A model generated the notes under the pieces. That model made no database searches. It saw only the letters and a program-made list of their open reading frames with translations, and was not told where the DNA came from. 64,000 nucleotides of DNA, taken from contig NZ_JABBYC010000015.1 in NCBI RefSeq assembly GCF_016742955.1, positions 1-64,000 on the forward strand, given 5' to 3'. Numbering within the stretch: position 1 is the first letter of the stretch; each line of letters opens with the position of its first letter. The DNA comes from Myceligenerans indicum. Lineage in GTDB: Bacteria; Actinomycetota; Actinomycetes; Actinomycetales; Cellulomonadaceae. Positions 24,712-33,192 of this stretch are shown piece by piece. The position numbers were made by a program, and so were the translations under genes.

Positions 24712-25911
24712 ATGGACAACGAAGAGCGCCTCGCCGTCTTCATCGACTACGAGAACCTGGCGCTCGGCGCGCGGGAACACCTGGGTGGCATGCAGTTCGA
24801 CTTCGGCCCCATCGCCGACGCCCTGGCCGTGCGAGGCCGCGTCGTGGTGCGCCGTGCCTACGCGGACTGGTCGTACTTCGACGAGGACCGTCGTGCCCTG
24901 ACCCGGCACCAGGTGGAGCTCATCGAGATGCCGCAGCGCATGGGCGCGTCCCGGAAGAACGCCGCCGACATCAAGATGGTGGTCGACACCATCGAGATGG
25001 CGTTCGAGCGCGACTACATCTCCACCTTCGTCATGTGTACCGGCGACAGCGACTTCTCGCCGCTCGTCCACAAGCTGCGTGAGCTGAACAAGCGGGTGAT
25101 CGGTGTGGGTGTGGAACTCTCCACCTCTCGCCTCCTGCCGGCCGCCTGCGACGAGTTCCTCTTCTACGACCGCCTGGAGGGTGTCGACGTCCCCGACGAG
25201 GCGCCCGCGCCGAAGGCTGCGAAGTCGCGGGCCCGCCGGCGCCCGTCGGCCGCGCCAACGGGTGGTGCGCGGCCCGCTGAAGCGGCGCCCGCGAGCGACG
25301 GAGAGAAGCCTGAGCCCGCCGAGGCGAGCAAGGGCGGCGGGGGAACGTCGTCGGGCAGGAAGAGGAAGACGAAGGACGCCCTCCCGCCCGAACCGGCCGG
25401 GACGGCGCCCGACGAGGACACCGACGAGCCCGCCGGTGAGCCGCCCACCATGGAGGTACGGGTGGCGCAGACGCTCAAGGACCTGCAGGCGTCCTCCTCC
25501 GACTCGGTGACCGCGTCCATGCTCAAGCGGACGCTCGTGCGCAAGGACCCGACGTTCAGCGAGTCCGACTACGGCTTCCGTACCTTCGGGGAGTTCCTGC
25601 GGTTCCTGGCGGACCGTGGTTTCGTCGTGCTGTCGGACGGCCCGTCGAAGGGGGACCCCGAGATCTCGCTCCCCGAGGCGGGGAACGCCGATGCCGCGTT
25701 CATGCTGCTGCGGTCCGTGGTCCAGGGGGCAGGCGGGAGCGCGGTGCTGTCCGGGCTGAAGAACGCCGTGCGCAAGCAGCGGCCGGACTTCTCCGAGAAG
25801 GCGCTCGGCTACCGGGGCTTCCTGCAGTTCACCAAGGCCGCACAGACGTCCGGTGCGGTCGACCTGGCCTGGGACGACGAGGCCGACGACTACCTGGTGA
25901 CCGCGCGATGA
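24712..25911 (+). CDS. NYN-domain protein with two OST-HTH/LOTUS-like repeats
   Basis: 399 aa. Residues 1-160 are a NYN (PIN-like) nuclease fold: LAVFIDYENLALG with the first catalytic Asp, KNAADIKMVVDTIEMAF with the second, and FVMCTGDSDFSPLV with the third. A Pro/Lys/Ala-rich linker (about 165-260) follows. The C-terminus has two OST-HTH/LOTUS-like units, around TFSESDYGFRTFGEFLRFL and FSEKALGYRGFLQF. Proteins of this design are expected to bind or cut RNA. TAGGGT lies 7 nt before the ATG (leaderless). It is divergent from metF. Confidence 0.88.
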   Translation: MDNEERLAVFIDYENLALGAREHLGGMQFDFGPIADALAVRGRVVVRRAYADWSYFDEDRRALTRHQVELIEMPQRMGASRKNAADIKMVVDTIEMAFERDYISTFVMCTGDSDFSPLVHKLRELNKRVIGVGVELSTSRLLPAACDEFLFYDRLEGVDVPDEAPAPKAAKSRARRRPSAAPTGGARPAEAAPASDGEKPEPAEASKGGGGTSSGRKRKTKDALPPEPAGTAPDEDTDEPAGEPPTMEVRVAQTLKDLQASSSDSVTASMLKRTLVRKDPTFSESDYGFRTFGEFLRFLADRGFVVLSDGPSKGDPEISLPEAGNADAAFMLLRSVVQGAGGSAVLSGLKNAVRKQRPDFSEKALGYRGFLQFTKAAQTSGAVDLAWDDEADDYLVTAR

Positions 25912-25978
25912 CGAAGCCTTGATGGCGCCTTGAGTGAAATGCCCGATTCACCGCGCAGGTGGGGAGGCAGTGCACAAT

Positions 25979-26626
25979 GTGCGGGTGACGTACCGGGTAC
26001 TGAAACTCATCGTGTCGATCCTGTCGCTCGTTCTCCTGCGACCCCGGGTCACCGGAATCGACAACATTCCCCGCAAGGGCCCGGTCATCTTCGCGAGCAA
26101 CCACCTGTCGTTCATCGACTCCATCCTCATCCCGATCACCGTGCCCCGGCACGTGACGTTCCTGGCCAAGAAGGAGTACTGGACGGGCAGGGGCATCAAG
26201 GGGGGACTGTCCCGCTGGTTCTTCACGACGATGGAGCACATCCCCGTGGACCGCAACGACCCGCGGGCAGGCCAGCGCTCCCTCGAGGACGCGCTGGCAG
26301 TGCTCGAGGAGGGCGGGGCGTTCGGGATCTACCCGGAGGGAACACGGTCGCGCGACGGCAAGCTGCACAAGGGCCACACCGGTGCGGCCTGGCTCGCGCT
26401 CACGGGTAAGGCGCTCGTGGTGCCCGTCGGGCTCAAGGGAACCGACAAGGTCAAGCCCATCGGCAAGATGCCGCGACTCGGCCGGGTCGAGGTGCATTTC
26501 GGGGCGCCGATCGACCCGTCGCGGCAGATCGAGGCCGGGACCAAGCCCGCCAAGGCGCGGCGGGAGCTGACCGAGGAGGTCATGACGGCCATCCAGAAGC
26601 TCAGCGGGCAGGAACGGGTGGACTGA
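25979..26626 (+). CDS. 1-acylglycerol-3-phosphate acyltransferase (PlsC-like)
   Basis: About 215 aa. The HxxxxD motif is NHLSFIDS (His42, Asp47 from this start), with the glycerol-phosphate motif FGIYPEGTRSRDGKL, FTTMEHIPVDRND between them and VVPVGLKGTD downstream. One N-terminal membrane helix (VLKLIVSILSLVLL) anchors it. It acylates lysophosphatidate in phospholipid synthesis. Starts are ambiguous: GTG at 25970, 25979 and 25985 are in frame after GGGGAGG (25961-25967); 25979 gives the most usable spacing. Confidence 0.9.
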   Translation: MRVTYRVLKLIVSILSLVLLRPRVTGIDNIPRKGPVIFASNHLSFIDSILIPITVPRHVTFLAKKEYWTGRGIKGGLSRWFFTTMEHIPVDRNDPRAGQRSLEDALAVLEEGGAFGIYPEGTRSRDGKLHKGHTGAAWLALTGKALVVPVGLKGTDKVKPIGKMPRLGRVEVHFGAPIDPSRQIEAGTKPAKARRELTEEVMTAIQKLSGQERVD

Positions 26627-26716
26627 CGGGTTCGGCCGGGAACACGGGTCCGCGACGGCGCGGATCGATCTGCCCGTGCCCGGCCGCGCGCCGCCGGGTG
26701 AGGACCGACGGCGTGC

Positions 26717-27331
26717 TCAGGATCCCGGTTCGGCGACCACGGGACAGGTCGCCAGGTGATCGTCCACGAGCCCGCAGGCCTGCATGGCGGCATACATCGT
26801 CGTCGGCCCGACGAAGCGGAAGCCTTCCTTCTTCAGGGCCTTGCTGAGCGCCTTCGATGCCGGTGTCTGGGACGGGATGTCCGCCCAGTGGGCGGGACGC
26901 TCCCTGGCGGTGGCGTCGGGTGCGAACGACCAGAACAGCTCGTCGAGGGTACGCCCGGCGTCGTGCAGTGCGAGGAGGGCCTGGGCGTTGGCCACGGTCG
27001 CCTCGATCTTCCTGCGGTTGCGGATGATGCGTGCGTCCGTGAGGAGCCGTTCGACGTCGGCGTCGCCGAACTCCGCGACCCGCACGGGATCGAAGTCGCG
27101 GAACACCTCCCGGAACGCGGGCCGCTTGCGGAGCACGGTGATCCAGGCCAGGCCGGACTGGAATCCCTCGAGGGTGATGCGCTCGAAGAGCGCGGTCTCG
27201 CCGTGCACGGGCACACCCCACTCGGTGTCGTGGTACGCCTCGTAGAGGGGATCGCCGTCGCCGAAGCAGCGGGAGCCCGACGGTCGTGTGGGCGTGGAGG
27301 GGTCGGTGCGGGGTGTGGTGGCCTCGGTCAT
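26717..27331 (-). CDS. tag: DNA-3-methyladenine glycosylase I
   Basis: 204 aa from ATG 27331; a GTG 15 nt upstream is possible. Tag signatures are CFGDGDPLYEAYHDTEWGVP at the N-terminus (zinc-binding Cys and aromatic pocket), FERITLEGFQSGLAWITVL, and FRFVGPTTMYAAMQACGLV with the C-terminal Cys/His zinc ligands in VDDHLATC. It removes 3-methyladenine from DNA. With the AidB-type protein at 59-61 kb it is one of two alkylation-linked genes in the window, but they are far apart. Confidence 0.95.
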   Translation of the reverse strand: MTEATTPRTDPSTPTRPSGSRCFGDGDPLYEAYHDTEWGVPVHGETALFERITLEGFQSGLAWITVLRKRPAFREVFRDFDPVRVAEFGDADVERLLTDARIIRNRRKIEATVANAQALLALHDAGRTLDELFWSFAPDATARERPAHWADIPSQTPASKALSKALKKEGFRFVGPTTMYAAMQACGLVDDHLATCPVVAEPGS

Positions 27332-27447
27332 GGGACAACTCTGCACCCGGACACCGACACCTGTTTCCCGCCGTCCACAGCTCCCAGGTCAGTGGCTCGT
27401 CCCCGGAGCCCGTGAGCTGTGTCAGCGTCCGGTGCGATGCTGTGCCC

Positions 27448-28071
27448 ATGACCGACATCACCCCGGTGGAGACCGGTGCCGAGAGCGGCGAGAGCTTCCA
27501 GAAGCGGATCCTCAAGAAGTATCTGCGCGATGCCCGCGAGGCACTCGTCTGGAAGGTCGAGGACCTCTCCGAGCGGGAGGCGCGATGGCCGCGTGTCCCC
27601 AGCGGCAACAACCTCGCCGGGCTCGTGAAGCACATGGCGAACGTCGAGGCCGGATACCTGGGAACCATCCTCGGGCGGCCATGGCCCACGCCTGCCGAAC
27701 TCGTCCCCGAGGACCTGATCGAAACCGATCCGCAGGCGGACTTCTACCTCACCACCGATGAGACGCTCCCCGGGATGATCGACCTCTACCGCCGGGTCTG
27801 GACCTTCACCGAGGAGAACATCGACGCGCTGCCGCTCGATACACGGGCCACCGTGCCGTGGTGGCGTGACAACTCCGACACGACACTGTTCCGCCTGATC
27901 GTGCACACACTCGAAGACCTGTCCCGGCATGCCGGACACGCCGACATCCTCCGCGAGCAGCACGACGGCGCGGTGGGCCTGAGCAAGAACAACTCCAACG
28001 TTCCCGACCTGGACGAGGGAGGCGAGACGTACGTCGACAAGCTGAAGGCGATCGCGAACCGGTACGCATGA
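27448..28071 (+). CDS. DinB-family (DUF664) protein
   Basis: 207 aa four-helix-bundle protein. The three metal-ligand His of the DinB superfamily are placed as expected: His62 in LVKHMANVE, and two in HTLEDLSRHAGHADILRE. SWKVEDLS-type segment WKVEDLSEREAR and PSGNNLAGL are common in the actinobacterial DUF664 group. Relatives are mycothiol-dependent transferases or are uncharacterised; the reaction is unknown. It is divergent from tag across about 115 bp. Confidence 0.85.
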   Translation: MTDITPVETGAESGESFQKRILKKYLRDAREALVWKVEDLSEREARWPRVPSGNNLAGLVKHMANVEAGYLGTILGRPWPTPAELVPEDLIETDPQADFYLTTDETLPGMIDLYRRVWTFTEENIDALPLDTRATVPWWRDNSDTTLFRLIVHTLEDLSRHAGHADILREQHDGAVGLSKNNSNVPDLDEGGETYVDKLKAIANRYA

Positions 28072-28116
28072 TCCGCCCGCGTGCGCGGGTGCGCCGTAGC
28101 CGGGAGACTGTGGCTC

Positions 28117-28590
28117 GTGCGCCGTCCTCGAGTAGTCCTGCTGGTCACAGCACTGGTCGTGACGCTCCTGACCGCGGGCGTGCTCCAGGGCGAGCGCGAG
28201 CACCGGCGCGCGGAGGCCGAGGTCCACGCCGCGCGGTACACGAGCGTCCGGTCCGCCCTCGCCGGCCTGGCGGATGAGGCCGAGGCGGCGCGCACCGAAC
28301 TCGGCGAACGCATCGACGAGGGCGAGGCCGTTGCGGACGCGGGCCGGACCGTCGGGCGCGGTGAGCTGCAGGCGTTGAACGAGGCTCTTTCCACCGCGCA
28401 GGCGTACTACGTCGCGCCGGTCCCGGAGGTGCCATCCGGCGCGGCCATGCCCGACTCCCTCGCGGCGGCACGCGCCGAGGCACGGGAACGGGTCGATGCG
28501 CTGCGGTGGATGTCCGGCGAACTCGCTCGGAACATCCGGGCGACCGAACGCTCCCAGGCGGAGTACCGCGCACGCGCCGGCCGCGGATAG
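28117..28590 (+). CDS. Membrane-anchored helical protein, unknown
   Basis: 157 aa from GTG 28117, with GGGAG 10 nt upstream; an in-frame GTG at 28081 is possible. An N-terminal signal-anchor (VVLLVTALVVTLLTAGVL) is followed by an Ala/Glu/Arg-rich helical region likely to form coiled coils. It resembles in style the region between the membrane anchor and the NodB domain of the deacetylase at 60.9 kb. No enzymatic motif is seen. Rather an extracytoplasmic structural protein; low confidence in any role. Confidence 0.6.
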   Translation: MRRPRVVLLVTALVVTLLTAGVLQGEREHRRAEAEVHAARYTSVRSALAGLADEAEAARTELGERIDEGEAVADAGRTVGRGELQALNEALSTAQAYYVAPVPEVPSGAAMPDSLAAARAEARERVDALRWMSGELARNIRATERSQAEYRARAGRG

Positions 28591-28657
28591 CTCCCCACCT
28601 CAGGCGTGGCCCGCGGCAGGAGCCGTCGCCGGTCGCCGCACGCGAGACAATGGTCGC

Positions 28658-29911
28658 GTGCAGTGCCCACACTTCGACGCCGGCCGCTGCCGTTCGTGCA
28701 CCCTCCTGGGGACGCCCCATGCGGCCCAGGTCGCTGACAAGCAGGCCCATGTGTCCCGCCTCCTGGGTGCCGCCGGGGCCGCGGCGGGCGCCGCGAACTC
28801 GTCCCCTGGAGGCGGACAGGCCCAGGGGATCGACTGGCTCCCGCCGGTGACCGGCCCCGAGTCCGGCTTCCGCAACAAGGCGAAGATGGTGGTCAGCGGC
28901 ACCGCGGAAGAGCCGGTGCTGGGCATCCTCGACCAGGCCGGGCGTGGCGTCGATCTCACCGACTGCGGTCTCTACCCGCCCGCTCTCCAGACAGCCTTCG
29001 CGCCGCTGGAACAGTTCATCCGCCGGGCCGGACTGCGGCCCTACGAGGTCTTCGGCCGGACCGAACCGCAGCGGGCGGGGCAGCGGACGTCCCGCCGGGC
29101 GACCGCCGGGCGCGGGGAACTGAAGTACCTGCTCGTCACGATCTCACCGGACGGTGAGCTGATGGTCCGGTTCGTCATGCGCTCGACCGAGGCGCTCGCC
29201 CGCATCCGCAAGCACCTGCCCGAGCTACGATCCGACCTGCCGAACCTCGCTGTCGCCACGGTCAACGTCCAGCCGGCCCACGCGGCAGTCCTGGAGGGCG
29301 ACCGGGAAATCGTGCTCACGGAATCCCGGACGCTGACCATGCGGGTGGACGGTGTCCCCCTGGGCCTGCGGCCGCAGAGCTTCTTCCAGACGAACACCCA
29401 GGTCGCGGCAGACCTCTACCGGCAGGCGCGCGAGTGGGTGGACGACGTCGACCCGGCGAGCCTGTGGGACCTGTACTGCGGAGTGGGCGGGTTCGCGCTG
29501 CACTGCGCGGCGCCGGGCCGATCGGTGACGGGCATCGAACTGAGCCGCGAGGCGGTCGCCGCGGCATCGGCGACCGCAGACTCGCTCGGACTGCGCGACG
29601 TCCGGTTCGAGGCGGGCGATGCGCGGGGCGTGGCAGAGCGGCTGGCATCCGGAGCTCCCGAGATGGTGATCGTGAATCCGCCCCGGCGCGGTATCGGGGC
29701 AGATCTGGCGCGCGCTCTGGACAGCTCCGCGGTCGGCCACGTCCTGTACTCGAGCTGCAACGCCACCACGCTCGCCAGCGATCTGTCGCACATGCCCGGT
29801 CTCCGTCCGGTGCGCGGCGTCCTGCTCGACATGTTCCCGCAGACCCAGCACTACGAGGTGCTGCTCATGCTCCGGCGTGACCGGTCACCGCAGCGCGGCC
29901 TCGGCGCGTGA
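28658..29911 (+). CDS. rlmC: 23S rRNA (uracil-C5)-methyltransferase, RlmC/RumB-like
   Basis: 417 aa from GTG 28658 (CAATGG-type -10 immediately upstream, no ribosome site). The [4Fe-4S] cysteines are Cys3, Cys11 and Cys14 (QCPHFDAGRCRSC) plus the Cys in LTDCGLYPP. The methyltransferase half has FFQTNTQVA, LWDLYCGVGGFAL (SAM loop), VIVNPPRRG and the catalytic Cys in LYSSCNATTLASDL. This N-terminal cluster layout without a TRAM domain fits RlmC, which modifies U747-type positions. Its 3' end overlaps the convergent ZAS-domain gene by 27 nt. Confidence 0.92.
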   Translation: MQCPHFDAGRCRSCTLLGTPHAAQVADKQAHVSRLLGAAGAAAGAANSSPGGGQAQGIDWLPPVTGPESGFRNKAKMVVSGTAEEPVLGILDQAGRGVDLTDCGLYPPALQTAFAPLEQFIRRAGLRPYEVFGRTEPQRAGQRTSRRATAGRGELKYLLVTISPDGELMVRFVMRSTEALARIRKHLPELRSDLPNLAVATVNVQPAHAAVLEGDREIVLTESRTLTMRVDGVPLGLRPQSFFQTNTQVAADLYRQAREWVDDVDPASLWDLYCGVGGFALHCAAPGRSVTGIELSREAVAAASATADSLGLRDVRFEAGDARGVAERLASGAPEMVIVNPPRRGIGADLARALDSSAVGHVLYSSCNATTLASDLSHMPGLRPVRGVLLDMFPQTQHYEVLLMLRRDRSPQRGLGA

Positions 29912-30637
29912 TGCCACGTCGGGCAAGGACACCGTGCCCAGCCGGAGTACCGGGGGAGCCGCCTGCTGGATCCAGTACGACTCGCGTACGTCCGTGAAGG
30001 CACGCGTGCACTCCGAGCAGTCGACGAGATGGTCCTCGAGCTCCCGGCGACGCCCGGGCAGCAGGCGGTGCCGGATGTAGTCGTGCATCGCGCCGCGGGT
30101 GATGCGGCAGGTGACCGGATCCGCGACGGAGCGGTTCGCGTCGGCGTGTCCGGGAACGGGCCTCCGCCCGGTCTGGCGCAGTCGCCGCCGTGCCGTGTGC
30201 GGCAGGGTGATCGCGCCCCCCGGCGGTTCGATCGACGGCGGGAGATCTGCGTGCGCCGGAGTCTCCGCCGGCTGCTCGGCACGGTGCGGGGCCGGCTCGG
30301 ACAGGACGGCGGACCCGCCGGCGTCGTGCGACGTGGCGGAGGGGGAGTCCGTGGTGTCCGCGGCCGGGGCCTTCTCGGCGGCGGTTCCCGCGCGGTCCGA
30401 GGGGGCATCCATGACCGTGGACGACGCCTCGGCGGCGGCATCGATGGCGGCGTGGTGCCAGTAGTCGACCGGGCGGTCGACGGCTCCGTGTACGGCGATC
30501 GCACGACACAGCTGTTCGAGGCCGTAGCTCGTGGCCAGCTCCGAGTCCGCCTCGGGGACCTGCCGTGAGACGGCGGACGCCACGGCGCGCCGCTGCGCAG
30601 CGATCTCGCTCAGACCAGTGCTGATGAGCGTGTGCAC
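29885..30637 (-). CDS. Sigma-region-2-like/ZAS protein lacking HTH
   Basis: 250 aa. Residues 12-70 (AVASAVSRQVPEADSELATS, then DRPVDYWHHAAIDAA) resemble the region-2-like N-terminus of the next gene. A low-complexity linker (75-165) replaces the DNA-binding part. Residues 175-222 are a ZAS zinc anti-sigma module with His203-x3-Cys207-x2-Cys210 in EDHLVDCSECTRAF, almost identical in pattern to the neighbour (MHDYIRHRLLPGRRREL versus MHDYLKGRLLPRRSKRL). There is no membrane helix, so it is probably soluble. It may modulate the fused regulator by domain swapping (inference). The terminator of the upstream gene lies 182 bp before its start. Confidence 0.75.
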   Translation of the reverse strand: MHTLISTGLSEIAAQRRAVASAVSRQVPEADSELATSYGLEQLCRAIAVHGAVDRPVDYWHHAAIDAAAEASSTVMDAPSDRAGTAAEKAPAADTTDSPSATSHDAGGSAVLSEPAPHRAEQPAETPAHADLPPSIEPPGGAITLPHTARRRLRQTGRRPVPGHADANRSVADPVTCRITRGAMHDYIRHRLLPGRRRELEDHLVDCSECTRAFTDVRESYWIQQAAPPVLRLGTVSLPDVASRAEAALR

Positions 30638-30818
30638 CCTGGACCTCCAATCCGCGTACGCCGCGCCACAGGTTGTCGGCGTGGCGCCACGGACATCGTG
30701 GCACTTCGGTGCAGGCGCATGGAAGCGTCGTCTGAAATATCGGAGATATCACTGATTGCGTACCGACTGGTGGTGACCGAGTGGTAGGCCTGTCGGACAC
30801 GGGTGATGGGACACGCAT

Positions 30819-30850
30819 GGGGCCCGGAACCGCTGACGGTTCCGAGCCCC
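30819..30850 (-). terminator. Terminator hairpin of the sigma/ZAS fusion
   Basis: GGAACCG (30826-30832) and CGGTTCC (30837-30843) form the inner stem, with an outer GGGGC/GCCCC stem (30819-30823, 30846-30850). It starts 20 bp beyond the stop of the fusion gene. The other part of 30638-30870 shows no gene. Confidence 0.6.
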
Positions 30851-30870
30851 TTCGCCGACGTGCCGGTTCC

Positions 30871-32346
30871 TCAGTCTCCCGGTAGACCGTCGACCGCCCC
30901 CGTGCCGTTGAGCGCGTCGGCAAGGCCGTCGAAGAGCGGAAGATTGATCAGGTCGCCGAGGATCGGGACGTCCCCGAGTCCGCCGAGGATGTCCTCGAGT
31001 CCGCCGAGGGGTAGCTCCCCAAGGATGTCACCCAGGCCGCCCGATTCCCCTTCATCAGGGGCGTCGCCCTCACCGTCGTCGCCCTGGTCGTTCCCGTCCT
31101 CGCCGCCGCCGTTGCCGTTGTCGTCGCCCTGATCGTCCTCGTCGCCTCCGGAACCACCGTCGAGATCACCGTCGGTGCCCGGCTCGGGAGCAGGCTCGGG
31201 TGCGGGCGCCGGATCGTCCTGAGGCGCCGGCTCAGCCACGGGTGCGGCCTCGACGGGCTTCTCGGGTGCGGGCCGGTCGAGCGAGGGCGGGAACTCCTCG
31301 GCGGGCTGGGTCTCTTCGGGCGGGGTGGCCGGGGGCTCGTCCGTCTCCGTATCCGGATCGTCCGCGTCGGACCCCGGGTCGGCGTCGTCCGTGGTGTCGT
31401 CGGCGGCATCGTCTCCGGCCCCGTCGCCGTTCCCTGCCTCGTCGGGGGCGACCTGGGTCACCTCGGGCGTGGCCTCGGCCTGGATGTCAGGCTCGGTCGC
31501 CATGTACGCCCACGCGCCGCCGGCCAGAGCGAGTGCCGCCAGGACGCTCGCGGCCACGGCCGTCTGCTTCCCGGAGGGGCGTCTGGGACCGGGAACCGTC
31601 TTCGCCCCGGCCACCGCGGCCGCGCTGCTCACGGCCGCACTGCCGAAGAAGATCGGGACGAGGTGTTGCCCCAGCTCACGGAGCATCCATGAGACCTCAC
31701 GGACGTCGACGAACGCCCGGGTGCACTCCGCGCAGCCGTCCAGGTGCGCCTCGAGGCGCTTCGAGCGGCGCGGCAGCAGGCGTCCCTTGAGGTAGTCATG
31801 CATGGCCGCTCGGGTGGTCCGGCACTCGGGTTCGTTGACCTTGCGCGCATGTGCGGCGGCGAACGCGCCGGCGAGGCGTTCCTCGGCCCGGCGAAGGCGC
31901 ATCGTGACCGCATGCGGGCGAACCCCGAGGTCCCCGGCGATGTCGTTGACGGCCATGTCGTCGACATGCCGGTCGAAGAGCAGCTTGCGGTCGTCGTCGT
32001 TGAGGTCGCCGAGGGCATCTCGCAGCATCGCGACGTCCGCCTCGCGCTCGGCGTCCAGCTCCGCGCCGGTCACGGCCGGGGTGATGCCGGAGAGCGCCAC
32101 GTCGTCGACCGGAACGGCACGTCCGGCCTCGCGGGTGATCGAGTACGCCTCGTTGAGCGCGGCTCGCCGCCAGTAGGCCGCCGGGTCCGCGATCTCCCCG
32201 TCGTTGTTCACGATCCGGATCATCTTCTCGAGGGCGCGGCTGGCCGCCTCGTCGGCGTCGACCCCGGGGACGCGAGCAGCGACGGACCGCACCACGTTGG
32301 GCCGGTGCACGACCCAGTCGTCGATCTGTACGTCAGTGGTGGTCAC
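30871..32346 (-). CDS. Single-chain sigma factor/ZAS anti-sigma/membrane fusion
   Basis: 491 aa from GTG 32346. Domains in order: region-2-like helices (12-75, ADPAAYWRRAALNEAYS); a sigma region-4-like HTH (105-155, LNDDDRKLLFDRHVDDMAVN, IAGDLGVRPHAVTMRLRRAE); a ZAS anti-sigma zinc module (175-220, His201-x3-Cys205-x2-Cys208); a membrane helix (about 262-282, AVAASVLAALALAGGAWAYM); and an extracytoplasmic tail of about 200 residues, very rich in Asp, Glu, Pro and Gly, ending in Gly/Leu helices. A transcription factor covalently tied to its own inhibitor and membrane suggests release by proteolysis or zinc/redox change (inference). Related modules are encoded at 29885 and 41667. Confidence 0.82.
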   Translation of the reverse strand: MTTTDVQIDDWVVHRPNVVRSVAARVPGVDADEAASRALEKMIRIVNNDGEIADPAAYWRRAALNEAYSITREAGRAVPVDDVALSGITPAVTGAELDAEREADVAMLRDALGDLNDDDRKLLFDRHVDDMAVNDIAGDLGVRPHAVTMRLRRAEERLAGAFAAAHARKVNEPECRTTRAAMHDYLKGRLLPRRSKRLEAHLDGCAECTRAFVDVREVSWMLRELGQHLVPIFFGSAAVSSAAAVAGAKTVPGPRRPSGKQTAVAASVLAALALAGGAWAYMATEPDIQAEATPEVTQVAPDEAGNGDGAGDDAADDTTDDADPGSDADDPDTETDEPPATPPEETQPAEEFPPSLDRPAPEKPVEAAPVAEPAPQDDPAPAPEPAPEPGTDGDLDGGSGGDEDDQGDDNGNGGGEDGNDQGDDGEGDAPDEGESGGLGDILGELPLGGLEDILGGLGDVPILGDLINLPLFDGLADALNGTGAVDGLPGD

Positions 32347-32522
32347 CGATGTCCCCCTTCATCGCGTCGACCGTCGATACCGGACGCGCCAGCACATGGT
32401 CCCATCGAGATGCCAGGCAGATGCAAGCCCCTTAGCGCGATAAATGTGGGAACGCCGTATCTCTTGAGCATGTCTGGGGTCATCCTCGCTGTCGGTCTTA
32501 CTGTTGTCGGAACGATTCGTGA

Positions 32523-32738
32523 TCATCGTCGATGGAACGCCTCGTAGACGGCGTCGATCCCACGCGGCCCTGTGGTCGCGTTGATGACCGCGAGAGCGAC
32601 CTCGCAGGCGGCCGCACACAGGTCCGAAGCGCCCCACGCGTCAGCCAGGCGATACAGGCTGACGGCGTCGCCGTCCGAATAGGCGCGCAGGTACTGCGCA
32701 CCCAGGCGGACGAGCTCGGTGTGCTCGGTACTTGTCAT
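32523..32738 (-). CDS. Small protein, unknown
   Basis: 71 aa from ATG 32738, preceded by AGGGG at 4 nt. The sequence is helical (ELVRLGAQYLRAYSDGDAVS, LYRLADAWGASDLCAAACEV) with a Cys-rich centre and ends VYEAFHRR. It is not recognised. It is encoded 176 bp upstream of the sigma/ZAS fusion on the same strand and could be transcribed with it. Codon use is normal for the window. A CRP-type box lies 151 bp upstream of its start. Confidence 0.5.
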   Translation of the reverse strand: MTSTEHTELVRLGAQYLRAYSDGDAVSLYRLADAWGASDLCAAACEVALAVINATTGPRGIDAVYEAFHRR

Positions 32739-32888
32739 GTGCCCCTGACGCTCGAGGGGATCGAATGTCACAGCACTCCAGCCAATGTGTCGGGGAGTAT
32801 TGCTCTTCTGTCTGGTTTTGGGGCGGTTCTGCCTGCCGAGTGTGCCCGACAACACACCACCCCGCCTCCGGAGTGTGTGGACCGCGCG

Positions 32889-32904
32889 TGTGATGCAAGT
32901 CACA
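32889..32904. promoter_or_regulatory. CRP/GlxR-type operator
   Basis: TGTGATGCAAGTCACA is a perfect TGTGA-N6-TCACA palindrome, the consensus for CRP-family regulators such as GlxR. It lies in a 454-bp stretch (32739-33192) where I find no gene on either strand, only this box, an AAAGGAGGG motif just after it and a 14-bp direct repeat GTGCGCTGGGGGCA (33032, 33094). It could serve the 71-aa gene to its left. Confidence 0.6.
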
Positions 32905-33192
32905 TCAAAGGAGGGTCGGAGTGCTGTGACCTGTCGGTGGCCCATGCGTCTTCATGTCGACGCGAGCGTTGGTTCGGACCGTACTGGAGGCGGGCCGAGC
33001 CGGACTCGTCAGGAGGCCGGCGTCGTTCCGAGTGCGCTGGGGGCACGCCGAACGGCGCCGGGCTCCGAACCACTGGCCGAGCGCCGGATCGAAGTGCGCT
33101 GGGGGCAGGTCGATCCGGCGCTCGTGCCGCCTCGGCGCACCACGTCGGGGCCGGGGCGTCGCATCGAGCGGCCGAGGTGGTGCGAGCGAGCG

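Noticed and set aside
32739..33192. Possible protein starting MRLHVDASVG at 32944
   Set aside because: Long open frames on this strand are GC-driven, have no ribosome site at useful spacing and no protein-like pattern.
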